64,000 nt of DNA from Epiperipatus broadwayi (GCA_028023455.1 JAQFVV010006312.1:1922001-1986000), one strand, 5' to 3'. Shown: positions 1 through 12,280, counted from the stretch's first letter. Translations and numbers: made by a program. The notes: generated from the letters alone by a model not told the origin.

Positions 1-1427
1 TTTAAAACCGTAAGAACTTTACAATTAATGAACATTAAATTAAAAACTTTTCGTATTTAAAATAATTGCATTAGTTTCCTATCTGACTAAAGTAGTTAAA
101 ATGTTATTTGATGTATTTTTTATTTATTTGTGTAATATCATTTCCATTTATTTAATTTTGTTCTTTAAGTTTATTTATGATTTCTGTTTTCCGATAAATT
201 AAAATATATCAATGTTAAACTTAAGTCGGGCGTGAATGGCTGTATAGATTTGTAAAGTTATATTAGGGGAGGGTAATCTTAGGTTATTTGTTTCGTGGTT
301 AAATTGGGTCAATGGATTGGATATATTGGTGTGATTAGTAGATGTAATATTGATTCGCTACGGGCAGAATCGCTTCATACGCCGCACACTTCCGTTTGCC
401 TATGGAAGGAATTATAAGTCGGATACCGCAGTTCCTTTCTATGGAGTTTTTTGTTTTATTGCTCTTCTTTGCAGATAGATGTAATATTCCTATCTCATGA
501 GAAGCAATTTCTTCTCTTAACTTTTTGTGCTGCCGTATTTTATTACATTGAATACATCGATATATCAGATGAATTGATGCCAGTTTGACTACGAATTTTA
601 ACCTAAGGTTAAATAGGGATAGAATGTTTATTTTCAAAAGCAAATTTATGTGGTCTATTCATGCTCGACCCTAAATAAAAATGCATTAAATTTAAGTTGT
701 TTATGGACGCTTGCATGGATTGGTTATCGGTTAAGTATGTTTTGGGTTTTCATATTTGATCAAAATATATAGACATTCGATAAATAATGATACCTTACGG
801 TGAGTATCTAAAATGTATTTATTCGGATGTCTTTTAAGTCATTGGTGACAATGCAAGTATCTTATGGTGAATACTACTGGGTTACTTATAAATTTCCCTC
901 TGCAATTATCAGTATCAATGATTTTATCTTTTGATCGTTTATGTTTACTTTGAAATGTTTTTAACCGTGTAATCTATGTAACCGATCTATAGCAACATAT
1001 TAAAACAAGCTTTTATAATCCCATCTGTGCGAACTTAATTAAAATGTAAACTGATAATATAATAGAAATTAAAATGTAAATTAAAATCTAAGGTAAAGTT
1101 AAAAATAATGTTAAATGTTGAAATGTAAAACTAATACTAAAATAATTTTAAATCTTATATATATGTGCATAAATAAATGTTTGTATGTTAATTACTGGCA
1201 GTGGCTTATTTTATTTATTTTTTTAATATTGAAATATAATTAGATAAGATATTATATTATTTAATCTCTGCTATTCCACTGAGCTAGTGACATGGGCTAA
1301 CGACCGGAATCAAAATAAAAAAAAAAATTTTTTTTTTTTTGACTTACGTATCTGCCTACTTTATAAATTTTTCTAGGTTCAAATGCCTAGATGGCGCCCT
1401 GTAGTGCAGTTTACGTGAAGTCACCTT
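1..1427. other. AT-rich intronic DNA, no gene seen
   Basis: I see no coding exon or recognisable transposon. A 102-codon open frame on the minus strand (335-643) has no family resemblance. At 1313-1345 there is a poly-A/poly-T tract. Around 1370-1387 a 5-bp stem with a TTCAAAT loop resembles a tRNA T-arm, but no complete tRNA can be folded around it. Confidence 0.6.
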
Positions 1428-1467
1428 CTCCGGATCGTTACAACTGGCCCCCTCCGGATCGTTACAA
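1428..1467. repeat. 16-bp direct repeat, LTR-end-like
   Basis: The 16-mer CTCCGGATCGTTACAA occurs at 1428-1443 and again at 1452-1467, separated by 8 bp. The first copy ends in TTACA and is followed by TGGCCCCCTCCGGAT, which resembles the LTR end plus primer-binding site layout of LTR retrotransposons. The local sequence is clearly GC-richer than its flanks. No second LTR and no polyprotein were found, so this is at most a solo LTR end. Confidence 0.35.
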
Positions 1468-1727
1468 TAAATACCCACAGAAAAAATTAATTATAGTTTA
1501 AACTGTTTTAGTTATTGTGCTGAAAATCTCAAAATGTGTTATATTGTATAGATAGACATTATGTTTCATCAATATTTATTCCAACTTACTAGCATTCCAT
1601 TGCAATTATCCATTTTGATGAAATGTTTTTATTTTTAGTGAAATATTTCATAATTAAAATTTTATGGCACATAATACTGCTTTATTTATAAAATAGCAAT
1701 AGCAGTTGACAATTTCTTCCTTATATC

Positions 1728-1800
1728 CTGATGAAACCCCCTAACCTGGGACAACTGCTTGTAAGGCAGCTGTGCTGACAACTCAACCACCAATGCTCTG
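1728..1800 (-). repeat. tRNA-like sequence, possible SINE head
   Basis: On the minus strand, GGTGGTTGAGTTGTCAGCAC resembles a tRNA D-arm. CTGCCTTACAAGCAG follows, which could form an anticodon arm with a UAC triplet in the loop. The T-arm is degenerate, so this is more likely a tRNA-derived SINE or tRNA pseudogene than a working tRNA. Confidence 0.4.
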
Positions 1801-2856
1801 ATATTTATTGTAATGTTATGCCATCTTATTTTAAACTTTAAATAAAATTATTGATATAAACACAAACTTTTATGTAGTTTAGCTATTGAGACAAAAATGA
1901 GATAGTCTAATCTAAGATCAAGGGCTTAAATAGTTTTCTCCCAATGGTGTGTGTCATACTTATGCCATTATCCTAGATATTGTTTCTATAGCATTTTATT
2001 TTAGCAACTCTAGTTTAATTCATTTTGAAGGTCTTTTTTGTTATGAGTCAGTGTTCATGACATTAAAATATTTCTTAGAACTATATAAAAATAAATATTA
2101 CAACATATTTTTTTAAAAATAATAAAAAAATATAATTTTACACAGTAAAATATAAAATATATTTTAAAATCATATCTTAAATAAAACAAAATTTCTTTTA
2201 TTTATTTATTTATTTTTATATACTTTAATCTATATTTTAAATACCTATTTTAAATAATTTAAATATTTTAAAGCAATGTTTTTTAAATATTCATAATTTA
2301 ATATTTTAATAATACTAATAAATAAATAGATATGCATACATGCACATACTTTAAATAATAATTTAATAACCTATTTGTTTATGTTTAAATCTTATTTTTG
2401 AAATATATGCAGTAAATAAAATATCAATAAATGATTTTTATTAATATGTACTTTATTTTAATACTGCTGTTATATAAAATAGTTTACATACTTTTATTAA
2501 TATATGTCTAACATAATACATATATATCATTAACTTTATTATATCCTAATAATAAAAAAATTATTCTTAAAATTTTGCCATGATATAAAATAAAAATAAT
2601 ATATTTTGATGCATCACTTGTTTAAAAAAAAATATGGTCATTTTATATTACAATGTGTTATTTAAAACCATTTAATAACAAGATAAACTATTTTAGCTAT
2701 TTTTACATTAATTTAAATAATCATAGAATTAAAACAAAAGAAATAAGCTAAGATAATTTTATGTAGGCAACACCATCAAGTTTAAATTTAAGTCATAATG
2801 CTACAAAATATATGTAATATCTAGGTTCTCTGTCACTGTTCTAATATTTTCATATA

Positions 2857-2864
<8 letters not shown>
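1801..2864. other. Very AT-rich stretch, no gene seen
   Basis: Low-complexity A/T-rich sequence with scattered TTTA repeats. I see no coding potential, RNA gene or mobile-element motif. Confidence 0.6.

Positions 2865-2930
<66 letters not shown>
2865..2930. repeat. (TA)n microsatellite
   Basis: About 33 TA dinucleotides with one ACA interruption, ending directly at the GGAAGCATAC border of the next repeat. TA tracts border both foldback arrays in this window. Confidence 0.95.
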
Positions 2931-2932
<2 letters not shown>

Positions 2933-3762
2933 AAGCATACCAATAGCCCTAAAAGCACTTATTGATAAGTGCCACAAGAGAAAGAAGCATTTAAAATCTC
3001 TATCTAGAATTATATCTATCTTCAGACCAATCAGTTTTGAGCTTTTAGTTCACCTCAGTGAGGACCTAGGACATTCATACACTAGATCTAAAATACCAAC
3101 TCAAAAGCAAGCACTTATCTAGAAAATCTGAATTTTTCAGACATGTAAATGTCTTTAAATCCAGCTATCTAACTTAAATAGTTCTATGGGTCTTAAAACA
3201 TTTCAGCCTCACCATATATTAATAGTCTCAGCAATATAACATTGTTAAAGCCTCAATGGACAAAATTATAATAATCAATAAAACCAGTTATATATTGCAT
3301 GACTTGTTTTAAGCTTGTATTACAGGTATGTAATATAGGGAGCATGCCAATAACTCTAACAAGCTCTTATTGATAAGTGCCACAAAAGAAAGCATTTAAA
3401 ATATCTATATAGTATTATCTCTATTCTCAGATTGATCAGTTTTGAGCTTTTGGCTTTAAAAACACTTATGTATCTGAAAATTTCAGATTTTCTACTTAAT
3501 AGTTATACATTAGATAAGTGCTGGCTTTTGAGTTGGTATTTGAGATCTAGTTTGTGAATGTCCTAGCTTCTCATCGAGATGAGCCAAGTTTGAGGATAGG
3601 GATAATTCTAGATATAGATTTTAAATGCTTTCTCTCATGGCACTTATCTATAAGAACTTGTTAAAGCTATTGGTATGCTCCCTATATTAAATATCTGTAA
3701 TACAAGTTTAAAACAAGTCACATGATATATGACTTGTTTTAATGATTATATATATATATATA
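2931..3762. repeat. Foldback repeat, decayed relative of the 414-bp ribozyme repeat
   Basis: A roughly 405-bp unit starts with GGAAGCATACCAATAG at 2931. A partial direct copy starts near 3340 (GGGAGCATGCCAATAAC), and a third copy in reverse orientation runs from about 3470 to 3690 and ends in the complement of the same motif. The block is bordered by (TA)n on both sides. Segments such as CAGACATGTAAATGTCTTTAAA and ATAGTTCTATGGGTCTT align with the 414-bp array at 11.1-13.6 kb, so the two are related. At the position of the hammerhead, the copies keep only pieces (CTGAGGTGA, AGCTCAAAACTGAT), so the ribozyme is probably dead here. Confidence 0.75.
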
Positions 3763-4724
3763 TAAATAATACAAATAAAATGTCTATTAATAAAATTACT
3801 ATAATAACAATAACAATAATAAATATAATAATTTTTTACTGATATATATATAAGAACTTTCAAAATAATGATTAGCATATTTTATTGTAATGCCCTAGTT
3901 GTTTAAATTCAAATTAGATAAAAACTTTAAATTTTTTCAGGTTTTAAAAAGACTTAGAATTTTTTTATGCAGATAACAAACAACCCTTCAAGACATCTAT
4001 TTATTTACTAAAAATCATTCTTCATCTTCTAGAATTTGGCAAGCTAATGAGTAATACTTCCTTGTTTATCTATAGTTTTAAAAAGCTTTTGGAGAAGTCT
4101 TTACACTTAATAGGCTATATAGAGGCTATTTTATTTATATGTATATATATAAACAAACATGACCTCTCCCATATATATATAATCAATTATTTCCTTCTAC
4201 TGAGTTTTATGGAATAGATGATACTGATTATTGTTGACTTTACTAAAATTTTAAAATCTATTTAATATCTTTTTATTTTTAGTTGCTCTAGGATCATTTT
4301 TACTCCTGGTCATTATATGATTGTTATTTTGTCTATTTATAAAATATATAACATAGTATATGAAATAGTTCATGTCTCCTTTCTCCACAGTGCAGATTAA
4401 ATTGTCTAGCGGTTGATTTTGCAATAGAATATCAACATCATCCTAGGTAATTCAAGCTCAATAGATACTGGTAATCAAACAAAAAAATAAAACATTAATA
4501 AATTAAAATATCATAGATTAAAGTCAATTAATGTAACAAAGTAATTGTAGATCCTTCTTACAATGAATTTCTTTGAAGATGAAATTCTGTACAGATTTCA
4601 GTTTATGATGAAACAAATATTTACTTTTTATTTTAATTAGGTTGACTTATTAACATAGCTAATTTAAATTATACTAATAATATTGTAAGTAATAGTTCTT
4701 TTTTTAATGTTTTGTTACTTATAG
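3763..4724. other. Intronic DNA upstream of exon a
   Basis: AT-rich sequence with short TA runs (for example near 4140 and 4175). I found no earlier aminopeptidase exon: no HExxH, WFGN or NEGF coding signal is visible, so the preceding exon lies left of the window. Confidence 0.6.
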
Positions 4725-4859
4725 ATGGATCAATTTTTAATTAGTGATTTACAGCCAGTTTTAAAGGTGGATGCTTCCCATTCCTCACATCCTGTAATTG
4801 TAGAAGTTCATAATCCCGACGAGATTACTTCTATTTTTGATATCATATCTTATAACAAA
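4725..4859 (+). CDS. M1 aminopeptidase exon a
   Basis: This 45-codon exon lies between a TTACTTATAG acceptor and a GTAAGT donor and is phase 0 at both ends. Its translation contains DLQPVLKVDA, SSHPV, NPDEI and FDIISYNK. These are the conserved SHP(I/V)..V..P.EI...FD.ISY block that follows the zinc-binding helix in aminopeptidase N and ERAP-type enzymes. The initial ATG is simply the first codon after the splice site, not a start. The exon has no stop and has more balanced codons than its AT-rich surroundings. The next exon continues directly with the GAS..R motif, which confirms the frame. Confidence 0.93.
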
Positions 4860-6245
4860 GTAAGTTTTATCTGTAGATATATAATATAAACTATACACAT
4901 ACAAAATCTCATATTGGGACAGTTAAATAATAAAAAAAAATTTTTTTGTATAAATTTATTCATTTGACATGGATTTGCTGTGAAGTTAGATTGTTAAAGT
5001 TGAAATTCGAACTACTACATTTTGTCAATCGGTTGTGCTTCTGATGCTAGATAAAAAAAGGATTCGAAGTACTGCACAACTCCTTAACTATCACTTTTTT
5101 TAAACAAAAATTTTATTATTTTTTAAAATCTTTAACGGAGAGAAGGGGTTGTCAATAAATAAATAAATAAAGCAAGAATAATTTTTTCACAATAGAAAAT
5201 AAAGCATGTCTTTTAGGTTCAACACATATTGATGTACATTTTTTCACTTGTCAAAAGTCTAATAATGTCCAATATGATTTAATTTTCTTTAACAGAATTA
5301 TGAAGCCAGACTGTGGCTAAAAAAGTAGGGATTCATTTTTATGCATACTAAACTACATAATACTAATTTGAATTTTTGTTGTCACTGTTTGTCTGACAAA
5401 TGAAACTAATAAATAAAAAAAATAGAGCAGTTTTTGGGAAATGAAATGAAAATGCTTCTAAAATATTGCATACAAACATCCCGACAAAAAAATTACACTG
5501 AAAAGAAGCAATACTGAAGTTTTTCATTTTTGTTTATTGAGGACCAACATTTTATTTAAACAATTTTTCAATTAATTTTAAGAAACTATATATAATTTTT
5601 TATACCATTATTCTGATAGAACTGAAAAAGTTCACATTTATTTCACTAATTTCCGTTCGAATAATAATAAAAATATTTATCATTGTTTATGTCTATTAAA
5701 TGATTATAAATTAAAAATTATTAATTAATTTAAGTTTTTAAAAAAATCATATATATATATTTAATGATTAGTAATCAGTTTGATAAAAACTTATAATGTT
5801 ATTCTAGAAATGTTTCATGTTAATGTGTATGCATATGCATGTCTTTAAATATATTTAATATATATATTGGAATACATATATATGTATTAAAAACTTAAAA
5901 TAGTATTATACTAGCGTTAAAACATGAAATCATTATTATTAAAAAAGTAAACCAGTTTTGAGATTAAATAATCCATCAACAGTATTAAAATGATAATTAA
6001 TCCGGACCAATCGTATATATTTTTTAAAGTTTGATAGATTTTAACAATGATTAATATTAGCTGTTCTAACTATTTATTTAACAATACTTCACCATTATAT
6101 ATTCCATATTGTTTATTTAAATATTGCAATTTAAGACATGCTTTGAAATTATGACAATGGTAAAATAGGCTTGTATAAAGAAATAGCTGGATGAATGTTT
6201 AAGGCTACTAGAGAAGATGTTTGATTTAAGATCTTTAAACCATGA
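4860..6245. other. Start of intron 1, no further feature seen
   Basis: AT-rich sequence after the exon a donor. A TCGAACT-type word occurs near 5005 but without a tRNA-like context. No gene or mobile-element coding remnant is recognised. Confidence 0.55.
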
Positions 6246-6365
6246 ATTACTTTTTATAAATCTCCATATATATGCTCTAATGCACATTTTAAAATATAAT
6301 TCCTTTAATTTTCTAACAGTTTCAACTGTCCTGCAATCTTCATCAGAGCTACAACATTTAAACAT
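6246..6365 (-). repeat. Repeat fragment with degenerate hammerhead-like motif
   Basis: On the minus strand, CTCTGATGAAG is followed by ATTGCAGGACAGTT and then GAAACTGTTAG. This is the order CUGAUGA - hairpin - GAAA of a hammerhead ribozyme core, but the hairpin (GAUUG/CAGUU) contains wobble pairs and is offset by one base. I cannot draw a stem I or a convincing cleavage site. About 85 bp downstream of the core is repeated in inverted orientation at 6798-6880. It may be the end of an old Penelope-like or ribozyme-bearing element. Confidence 0.4.
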
Positions 6366-6580
6366 ATAATCATATAATCATATATATATAATTTAAACAT
6401 TATTATTCATAATCATATTTTATTTTTAACTAATATACTTTTAAAGTATATTAGAGAGTAATGTAGAATGATAGAAAGAAGAGATAAAAAATAAAAAGTA
6501 AAAAGAAAGTAGAAATAGTAAATAAATAAATTAGAAAATAATGGAAGTAAAGGTATAGAGTTAAAAATAAAATATGATTA

Positions 6581-6793
<213 letters not shown>

Positions 6794-6797
6794 TATA

Positions 6798-6880
6798 CTG
6801 TTAGAAAATTAAAGAAATTGTATAAAAAAATTTGCATTAGAGTGTATGTGTGGAGATTTATAAAAAGTAATATATATAAA
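6798..6880 (+). repeat. Inverted copy of the 6246-6330 repeat
   Basis: CTGTTAGAAAATTAAAG through GGAGATTTATAAAAAGTAAT matches the reverse complement of 6246-6330 with a few changes. This copy starts exactly at CTGTTAG, so it lacks the hammerhead-like core, and it abuts the (TAA)n tract. Confidence 0.75.
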
Positions 6881-7800
6881 TATATGAAAGAATGCAAAAA
6901 AAGTAAAGGAGAAGATATAAGAATAATAATCATGAATTCACACTTTATTGTTTTTTTTATTTAGTATACAAAAATTCACTTGTTGTTTAACTCCCGTTAC
7001 CAAGATGGATATTAAGCTGCAAATAAAATGATTATCATTATATTATTAAATTACTCAATTTATTCTCAACTTTAATGTTAAAGGCTATCGATTTGTTTAA
7101 GGTTTTGTCATTAGATACCAGTGCTGGCACAGCTAATAAAATTGTTCAGATAGAGATTAAAACCCTATGTAAAGGTTTTATTGTCTTTCAATGTAGTTTG
7201 TTTTTGAAAAAAATGTTTACTGACAACATTCGATAATAATTATTTTAAAGTTTTGATTTTAAATAAGGAAGTTTAATGTTGATAGTTTGATTGAAAATTA
7301 TTTTGGCTGATGGAATTATATGCATTTAAAACCTATTAACTGTTACATTTTTCTAATAAAAAACTGATCAGAAAGGTTTTTATTCAAATCATGACACTAA
7401 ATTCATATAGCAAGCACTGATGAAATTTTCATGTAATGTAGTAAGTACTCTTTATTCAGAAGTTAATTAAGAATTATTATAGTATAACTCTTTATTACCA
7501 ATTTTTTTATATTTATAAATAGTTAAGAGGCATATATTTTTTTTCTAGACAATATTTAATTTATTCAATTCATTGATGTTATTAGACATATAAAAAAATT
7601 CTATAGCCGCTTTTAATAATTTTTGATTATATTAATCATGTATTTTTCTGAAAATACATTTCATTGAAATCAGTGTAAATGCTTGGAAAGAAAATCTTTT
7701 GTTAGCTTCAAAATAAGCAGTAGAGAAATAAGTAAATCAGTTGTCTCTTTCATAAGGATTTAAGTGCTGATGATATTACTAGTTTTCATATATATATATA
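6881..7800. other. Intronic AT-rich DNA, nothing recognised
   Basis: No coding potential, RNA gene or repeat boundary is seen; a short TA run at about 7790-7802 borders the next block. Confidence 0.55.
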
Positions 7801-8369
7801 TATTGTTACTACCTCCACCCTCTAATGTCGTCTCATAAATTTTATAAAAACATCATTTATAAAAATCAATAACAATGTTTTAAATTTTATAATAACGACT
7901 CGATCAGAATTCTGTACCTCCCTCTTACACAAAATCCTATCACAGGGCTGTCAGTACTACGGGTAGAGTAATCAATATCATTGGAAAACATTTGCCAATA
8001 ACATTTATACTCGTTTACTAGACTACATATTAGCCAATCAAACTTTTATTTATTTAACGGAAGAAATCCTATGGGCGCCAGCCGACCTTGTCGACAAGTC
8101 TGCTTGACCAATACGGTCTAGTACCTGCTCCCGCTAGCTCAGCTACAATAATCAATAAAATATATTCCGCCTACTTAAAAATCAATTTTAGAATCTTTCT
8201 CTGCGCTAATTTTCTCGCTTTCTCCTTTTCTTTTATTTAATTATTTAATTTAAATTTAAGTTGAGTAATCACTAAACCATGAAATCTCCATTTACGCTAT
8301 TATACTTCGTTTGGTCTTATAATATAATTCACTACACTTTCGTTCAAGTTCAGATAATATTTAATACAG

Positions 8370-8570
8370 TCAAAATTTCATATTATAAATACAAAAATAA
8401 TTATACGCACACTTATAGTTGAAATCACAATAAAATCTCATATTATAAATACATTTTGGAAATAATCATACGCATACACTTATATTTGAAATCACACTGA
8501 AATACATTTTGAAAATAATTATACGCATATACTTATATTGGAAATCACACTAAAATCTCTGGGTAATGGA
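8370..8570. repeat. Tandem repeat, about 60-75 bp, 3 copies
   Basis: Each unit contains ATTATACGCA(C/T)A, ACTTATA and GAAATCACA; the copies differ by small gaps. It lies within the LTR-like block. Confidence 0.8.
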
Positions 8571-9173
8571 GCTAAAGACACTTAGTAGTTATTGTTCATA
8601 AGATAAAGTTCAGAGTTTATTATTACGGCTTTTTATTAGTGAATTAGAAATTGAAATAAACATTACCTAGCTTTCTCCCTTTTGCACGGTTCCGAGCGTT
8701 GCTTCTAATAGTATTTCCTTCGGTCAGTTAGCGCTAACTCTTTGCAATCCGTTTCCCGATGTCTTTGGGATCCTGTGGGCTCCACGTGGACACTCCGTCT
8801 CCTTCTTGTTTACACGACCATGATCGAAATTTGAACTGTCCGCTGTTGGTATTGCATGGAAGGATTCGGCCGGTTATTCACACGATGGGTTTAACAATGC
8901 AGCATTTTACTTTAGACGTATACTCTCGATCTATAAAAATAATATAATTAATGAATGAATAAGAATAAGTAGAGATGATTAAGCTGTGATTAAGTTGAGA
9001 TGATTAGGTAAGTATCTGATGATGAATAGAAAATTCGCCCTTTTTATATTTTACAGTCCTTATCTTGTGGATTCAATCTACAATACGTAACTAATCCTCT
9101 GGTGTTTCAGTTATGGTCCGTGCTGACTTTCTGGTGTTCGCATTGGTCATTTAATTTCTTTGTATTCTCTGCT

Positions 9174-9278
9174 AGAGTTATTTCAATTTCTTTATTTCAC
9201 TTTCTTTGTTATAGTTATTTCAATTCCTTTGTTAAAGTTATTTTCAATTTCTTTGTTACGGTTATTTTCACTAATTAG
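9174..9278. repeat. Short tandem repeat, about 23 bp
   Basis: Three to four imperfect units of GTTATTTCAATTTCTTTGTT. It lies within the LTR-like block. Confidence 0.75.
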
Positions 9279-9730
9279 CCGTTTAATGGAAATTTCTTAT
9301 GTTTGTCATTAGCTCCCATTGTTCACTACATTCATTTAATTACATATATTTTTTCTTTTTTATTATGATTATAAGACAAAACGAATTCCATCTTGCTTTT
9401 TCTTTTTTTTCTTAAAGCAATCTTAAATCGAATTTCAATTTAGTTAAATCAAATTTTAATCAAATCAAATTTAGTTAAATCAATTTTTAATTCTTTAGGT
9501 TTTATTTAAATACGATTCAAAATTATATATTATAAAACTATTTATTTTATGCTTTTAACGATAACCTGTCTATGAGAAAAAAAATCTTTATTCTTATTTT
9601 ACCCTACACGATCTTTTAATTTTATTAATATTTACACAAATCGTTTATCAATTTATATTATTTTTAAAATTGTGTACCGCCGAAGCAAGCACACTCCTTC
9701 CTGATATATCTCGGTACAATATATATATAT

Positions 9731-10590
9731 TTCTATTCAACAAAAATTATAAGTAAATCTTTTTTGAAATTGGGAAATATTTTAAATATTTATTATATGC
9801 ATAGATACATACATAATCATTTTCAACCATTATCAATCTAATGTAGAATAAAGATTTCTCTAAATTTAATTCAGTTTCTCTGATCCATAACTTCTCCATA
9901 TCATACCAGCAAATTTTCTTATTTCATCCATCTAGCTCATAGTCTTTTTCTATGTTTTTTAAAATTTCTTTGGATCCAGTTTAAAATTCCAACTGTTTAT
10001 CTATTATCATATAATTCTAGAAATTTATACAATTTAGTTTCTTAATTTTTCAATGACATCAGTTTATATCTATTTGTTCCTTCACCCATGTATTTCATTT
10101 TTGCTCCCTTTTTATTACTCCTAGCAGATATTTGTAATTGTTAACTTATTCTAAAATCATGATTATTAATCTTTATTTTTTTTTCTGAAAGAATCCATTG
10201 AACATTAACAACTTTAGACTTTTATCTGATAACTTTTGAAACATTTCTGAAACATTTTTTGCAATGGAAAACAATTACATCATCTGCAAAATCTAGATGA
10301 CTTAAATAAAATTCTTTTTAATTCATTATCTTTCTATTTTAATCCACAAAATACTTTTTGTGAAACTTCTGTAAAAAGTTTGGAGATGTGGAATCACCTG
10401 TTATACATGCTTCTCATCATGTAAAAAAATTACTACTATTGCATTTTGATTAATATTTTTTAGAATATGAAAATATCCTGGTTTTATATCTTCATGATCC
10501 AAAATTTTAATCACTCTCGAAATGCTTATATGTTATATAGAAAGAAGCTTACTTAAACTTCTTTGTATCAATAATTTCAAACTCTGCAGG
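9731..10590. other. Intronic AT-rich DNA, nothing recognised
   Basis: No gene, RNA or repeat boundary could be supported. Confidence 0.5.
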
Positions 10591-11056
10591 CAAGTTGCAA
10601 ACTTTAGTGTCTATATAAATATATTGAACCATAAATAAAGGTGGGATTCCACTTTTATTGTTATTAATAGGTTGCATTGACAACAGTTTGAGATTGTTGT
10701 TTGTTATTGATATTGGGATTGTCTAAGTATTGATTGATTTTAATAATTACTTATGAACCAACTTAGCCTTGTGCATTATTACACGTATTATTTAATTTGA
10801 AAATTATAATTGCCATTTGAAATGTTATAATTAACTATTAGTCTGCATTCACAATCGGTTATATTGACCTGTTTAAGGAAGTTTATTTTAAGTTAATTTT
10901 ATCAATATAATTTCAATCTGTGTAATCAAGTTGTAATCTTTAGTGTATATAAATATATTGGTCCATAAATAAAGGTGGAGTTCCACCTTTATTATTAAAA
11001 GGAGATTATCTTGACAACAGGTTGAGATTATTGATTATTACTGATATTTGGATTGT
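10591..11056. repeat. Direct repeat pair of about 130 bp, TRIM-like
   Basis: Two copies (10591-10722 and 10926-11056) in the same orientation, 335 bp apart. Both contain TATATAAATATATTG, then CATAAATAAAGGTGG with a TATA-like box and an AATAAA signal, a short palindrome (AGGTGGAGTTCCACCT in the second copy), and a GACAACAG-TTGAGATT tail. Terminal direct repeats carrying a promoter and polyadenylation signal around a short core would fit a miniature LTR (TRIM) element, but no primer-binding site is clear. It ends just before the ribozyme array. Confidence 0.5.
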
Positions 11057-11062
11057 GAATGG

Positions 11063-11092
<30 letters not shown>
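11063..11092. repeat. (TA)n microsatellite
   Basis: About 14 TA dinucleotides directly bordering the left end of the 414-bp array. Confidence 0.95.
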
Positions 11093-11096
<4 letters not shown>

Positions 11097-11233
11097 AACA
11101 AAACGTTTTACATATGTAAAAACTTGCTATTGCTTGTATTAATGATCAATAGATGGAGCTTTACCAAGATCTCCAAACAAGCATATTTGTTTACATAAAT
11201 GTCAGAGTCAATATTCACTGTCTCTTTCATTTT

Positions 11234-11296
11234 GCTCCACCCTCAGATCAGCTGATTTCAAGCTGATTTGCTCTCATCAGTGAAGGGATAGGAGTT
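11234..11296 (-). ncRNA. Type I hammerhead ribozyme, copy 1
   Basis: Minus strand. The core is CTGATGA, stem II GAGC/GCTT with a six-base loop AAATCA, then GAAA, stem III (AUC/GAU) capped by AGCT, and cleavage after the C of AUC. Stem I pairs TCA with TGA, CCC with GGG, and CTCC with GGAG, interrupted by one bulged U and a UAU/U internal loop. All conserved core bases are present. The orientation is antisense to the aminopeptidase gene. Confidence 0.82.
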
Positions 11297-11647
11297 AGAA
11301 ACTAGACCTAAATATTAACTCCAAGCGTTTATGCAAAACGTTTCTATCAGTTTGCAAGCATGAATTTTTTAGACACCTAAATGTCTTCAAACTCAGCCTA
11401 TCAAACTAGATAGCTATGTGGGTCTGATATCAGTTCAGTTTCTCCACATAGTCAAAGCTTCTGCAATCTATATCATTGCAAAAAAACTTTAAAGGTACAT
11501 TTATGAAAAACAAAACAAGTTTTATATACGTAAAAACCTGCTATCGCTTGTATTAATGATCAATAGATGGAGCTTTACCAAGACCTCCAAACAAGCGTAT
11601 TTGTTTACATAAATGTCAGAGTCAATATTCACTGTCTCTTTCATTTT

Positions 11648-11710
11648 GCTCCACCCTCAGATCAGCTGATTTCAAGCTGATTTGCTCTCATCAGTGAAGG
11701 GATAGGAGTT
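11648..11710 (-). ncRNA. Type I hammerhead ribozyme, copy 2
   Basis: The same 63-nt sequence as copy 1, exactly 414 bp further on, with no change in core or stems. Together with copy 1 it would release one 414-nt unit from a minus-strand transcript. Confidence 0.82.
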
Positions 11711-12217
11711 AGAAACTAGACCTAAATATTAACTCCAAGCGTTTATGCAAAACGTTTCTATCAGTTTGCAAGCATGAATTTTTTAGACACCTAAATGTCT
11801 TCAAACTCAGCCTATCAAACTAGATAGCTATGTGAGTCTGATATCAGTTCAGTTTCTCCACATAATCATAGCTTCTGCAATCTATATGTAAACAAATACG
11901 TTTATGAAAACAAATACGCTTGTTTGGAGATCTTGGTAAAGCTCCATCTATTGATCATTAATACAAGCGATAGCAGGTTTTTACATATATAAAACTTGTT
12001 TTGTTTTTCATAAATGTACCTTTAAAGTTTTCTTGCAATGATATAGATTGCAGAAGCTTTGATTATGTGGAGAAACTGAACTGATATCAGACCCACATAG
12101 CTATCTAGTTTGATAGGCTGAGTTTGAAGACATTTAGGTGTCTAAAAAATTCATGCTTGCAAACTGATAGAAACGTTTTGCATAAACGCTTGGAGTTAAT
12201 ATTTAGGTCTAGTTTCT

Positions 12218-12280
12218 AACTCCTATCCCTTCACTGATGAGAGCAAATCAGCTTGAAATCAGCTGATCTGAGGGTGGAGC
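12218..12280 (+). ncRNA. Type I hammerhead ribozyme, copy 3
   Basis: First of four plus-strand copies, in the sense direction of the host gene. The predicted cleavage is between 12268 and 12269, after the AUC triplet. Stem III has only 3 bp with a self-complementary AGCT tetraloop, which in known short-stem-III hammerheads favours cleavage as a dimer. The 10.1/11.1 pair of stem II is a G-U wobble, a mild weakness. Confidence 0.83.

Larger units (their letters stand above)
7803..9730. repeat. LTR-like block bounded by (TA)n
   Basis: This 1.9-kb block has noticeably higher GC than its surroundings. It begins TGTTACTACC after a TA run and ends CGGTACA before another TA run, a TG...CA layout. 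It has internal tandem repeats and no long open frame. The first bases resemble those of the 20.15-kb block (TGTGACAACC, and a shared GTCGTC further in). It could be a solo LTR or another non-autonomous element; no target duplication can be read because both flanks are TA repeats. Confidence 0.35.

Noticed and set aside
1260-1390. Complete tRNA gene
   Set aside because: A TAGCTCAGTGG-like A box is on the minus strand while the T-arm-like hairpin is on the plus strand; no cloverleaf can be built.
2856-3122. 88-residue open frame on the plus strand
   Set aside because: Starts in the (TA)n tract and runs into the foldback repeat; no conserved motif.
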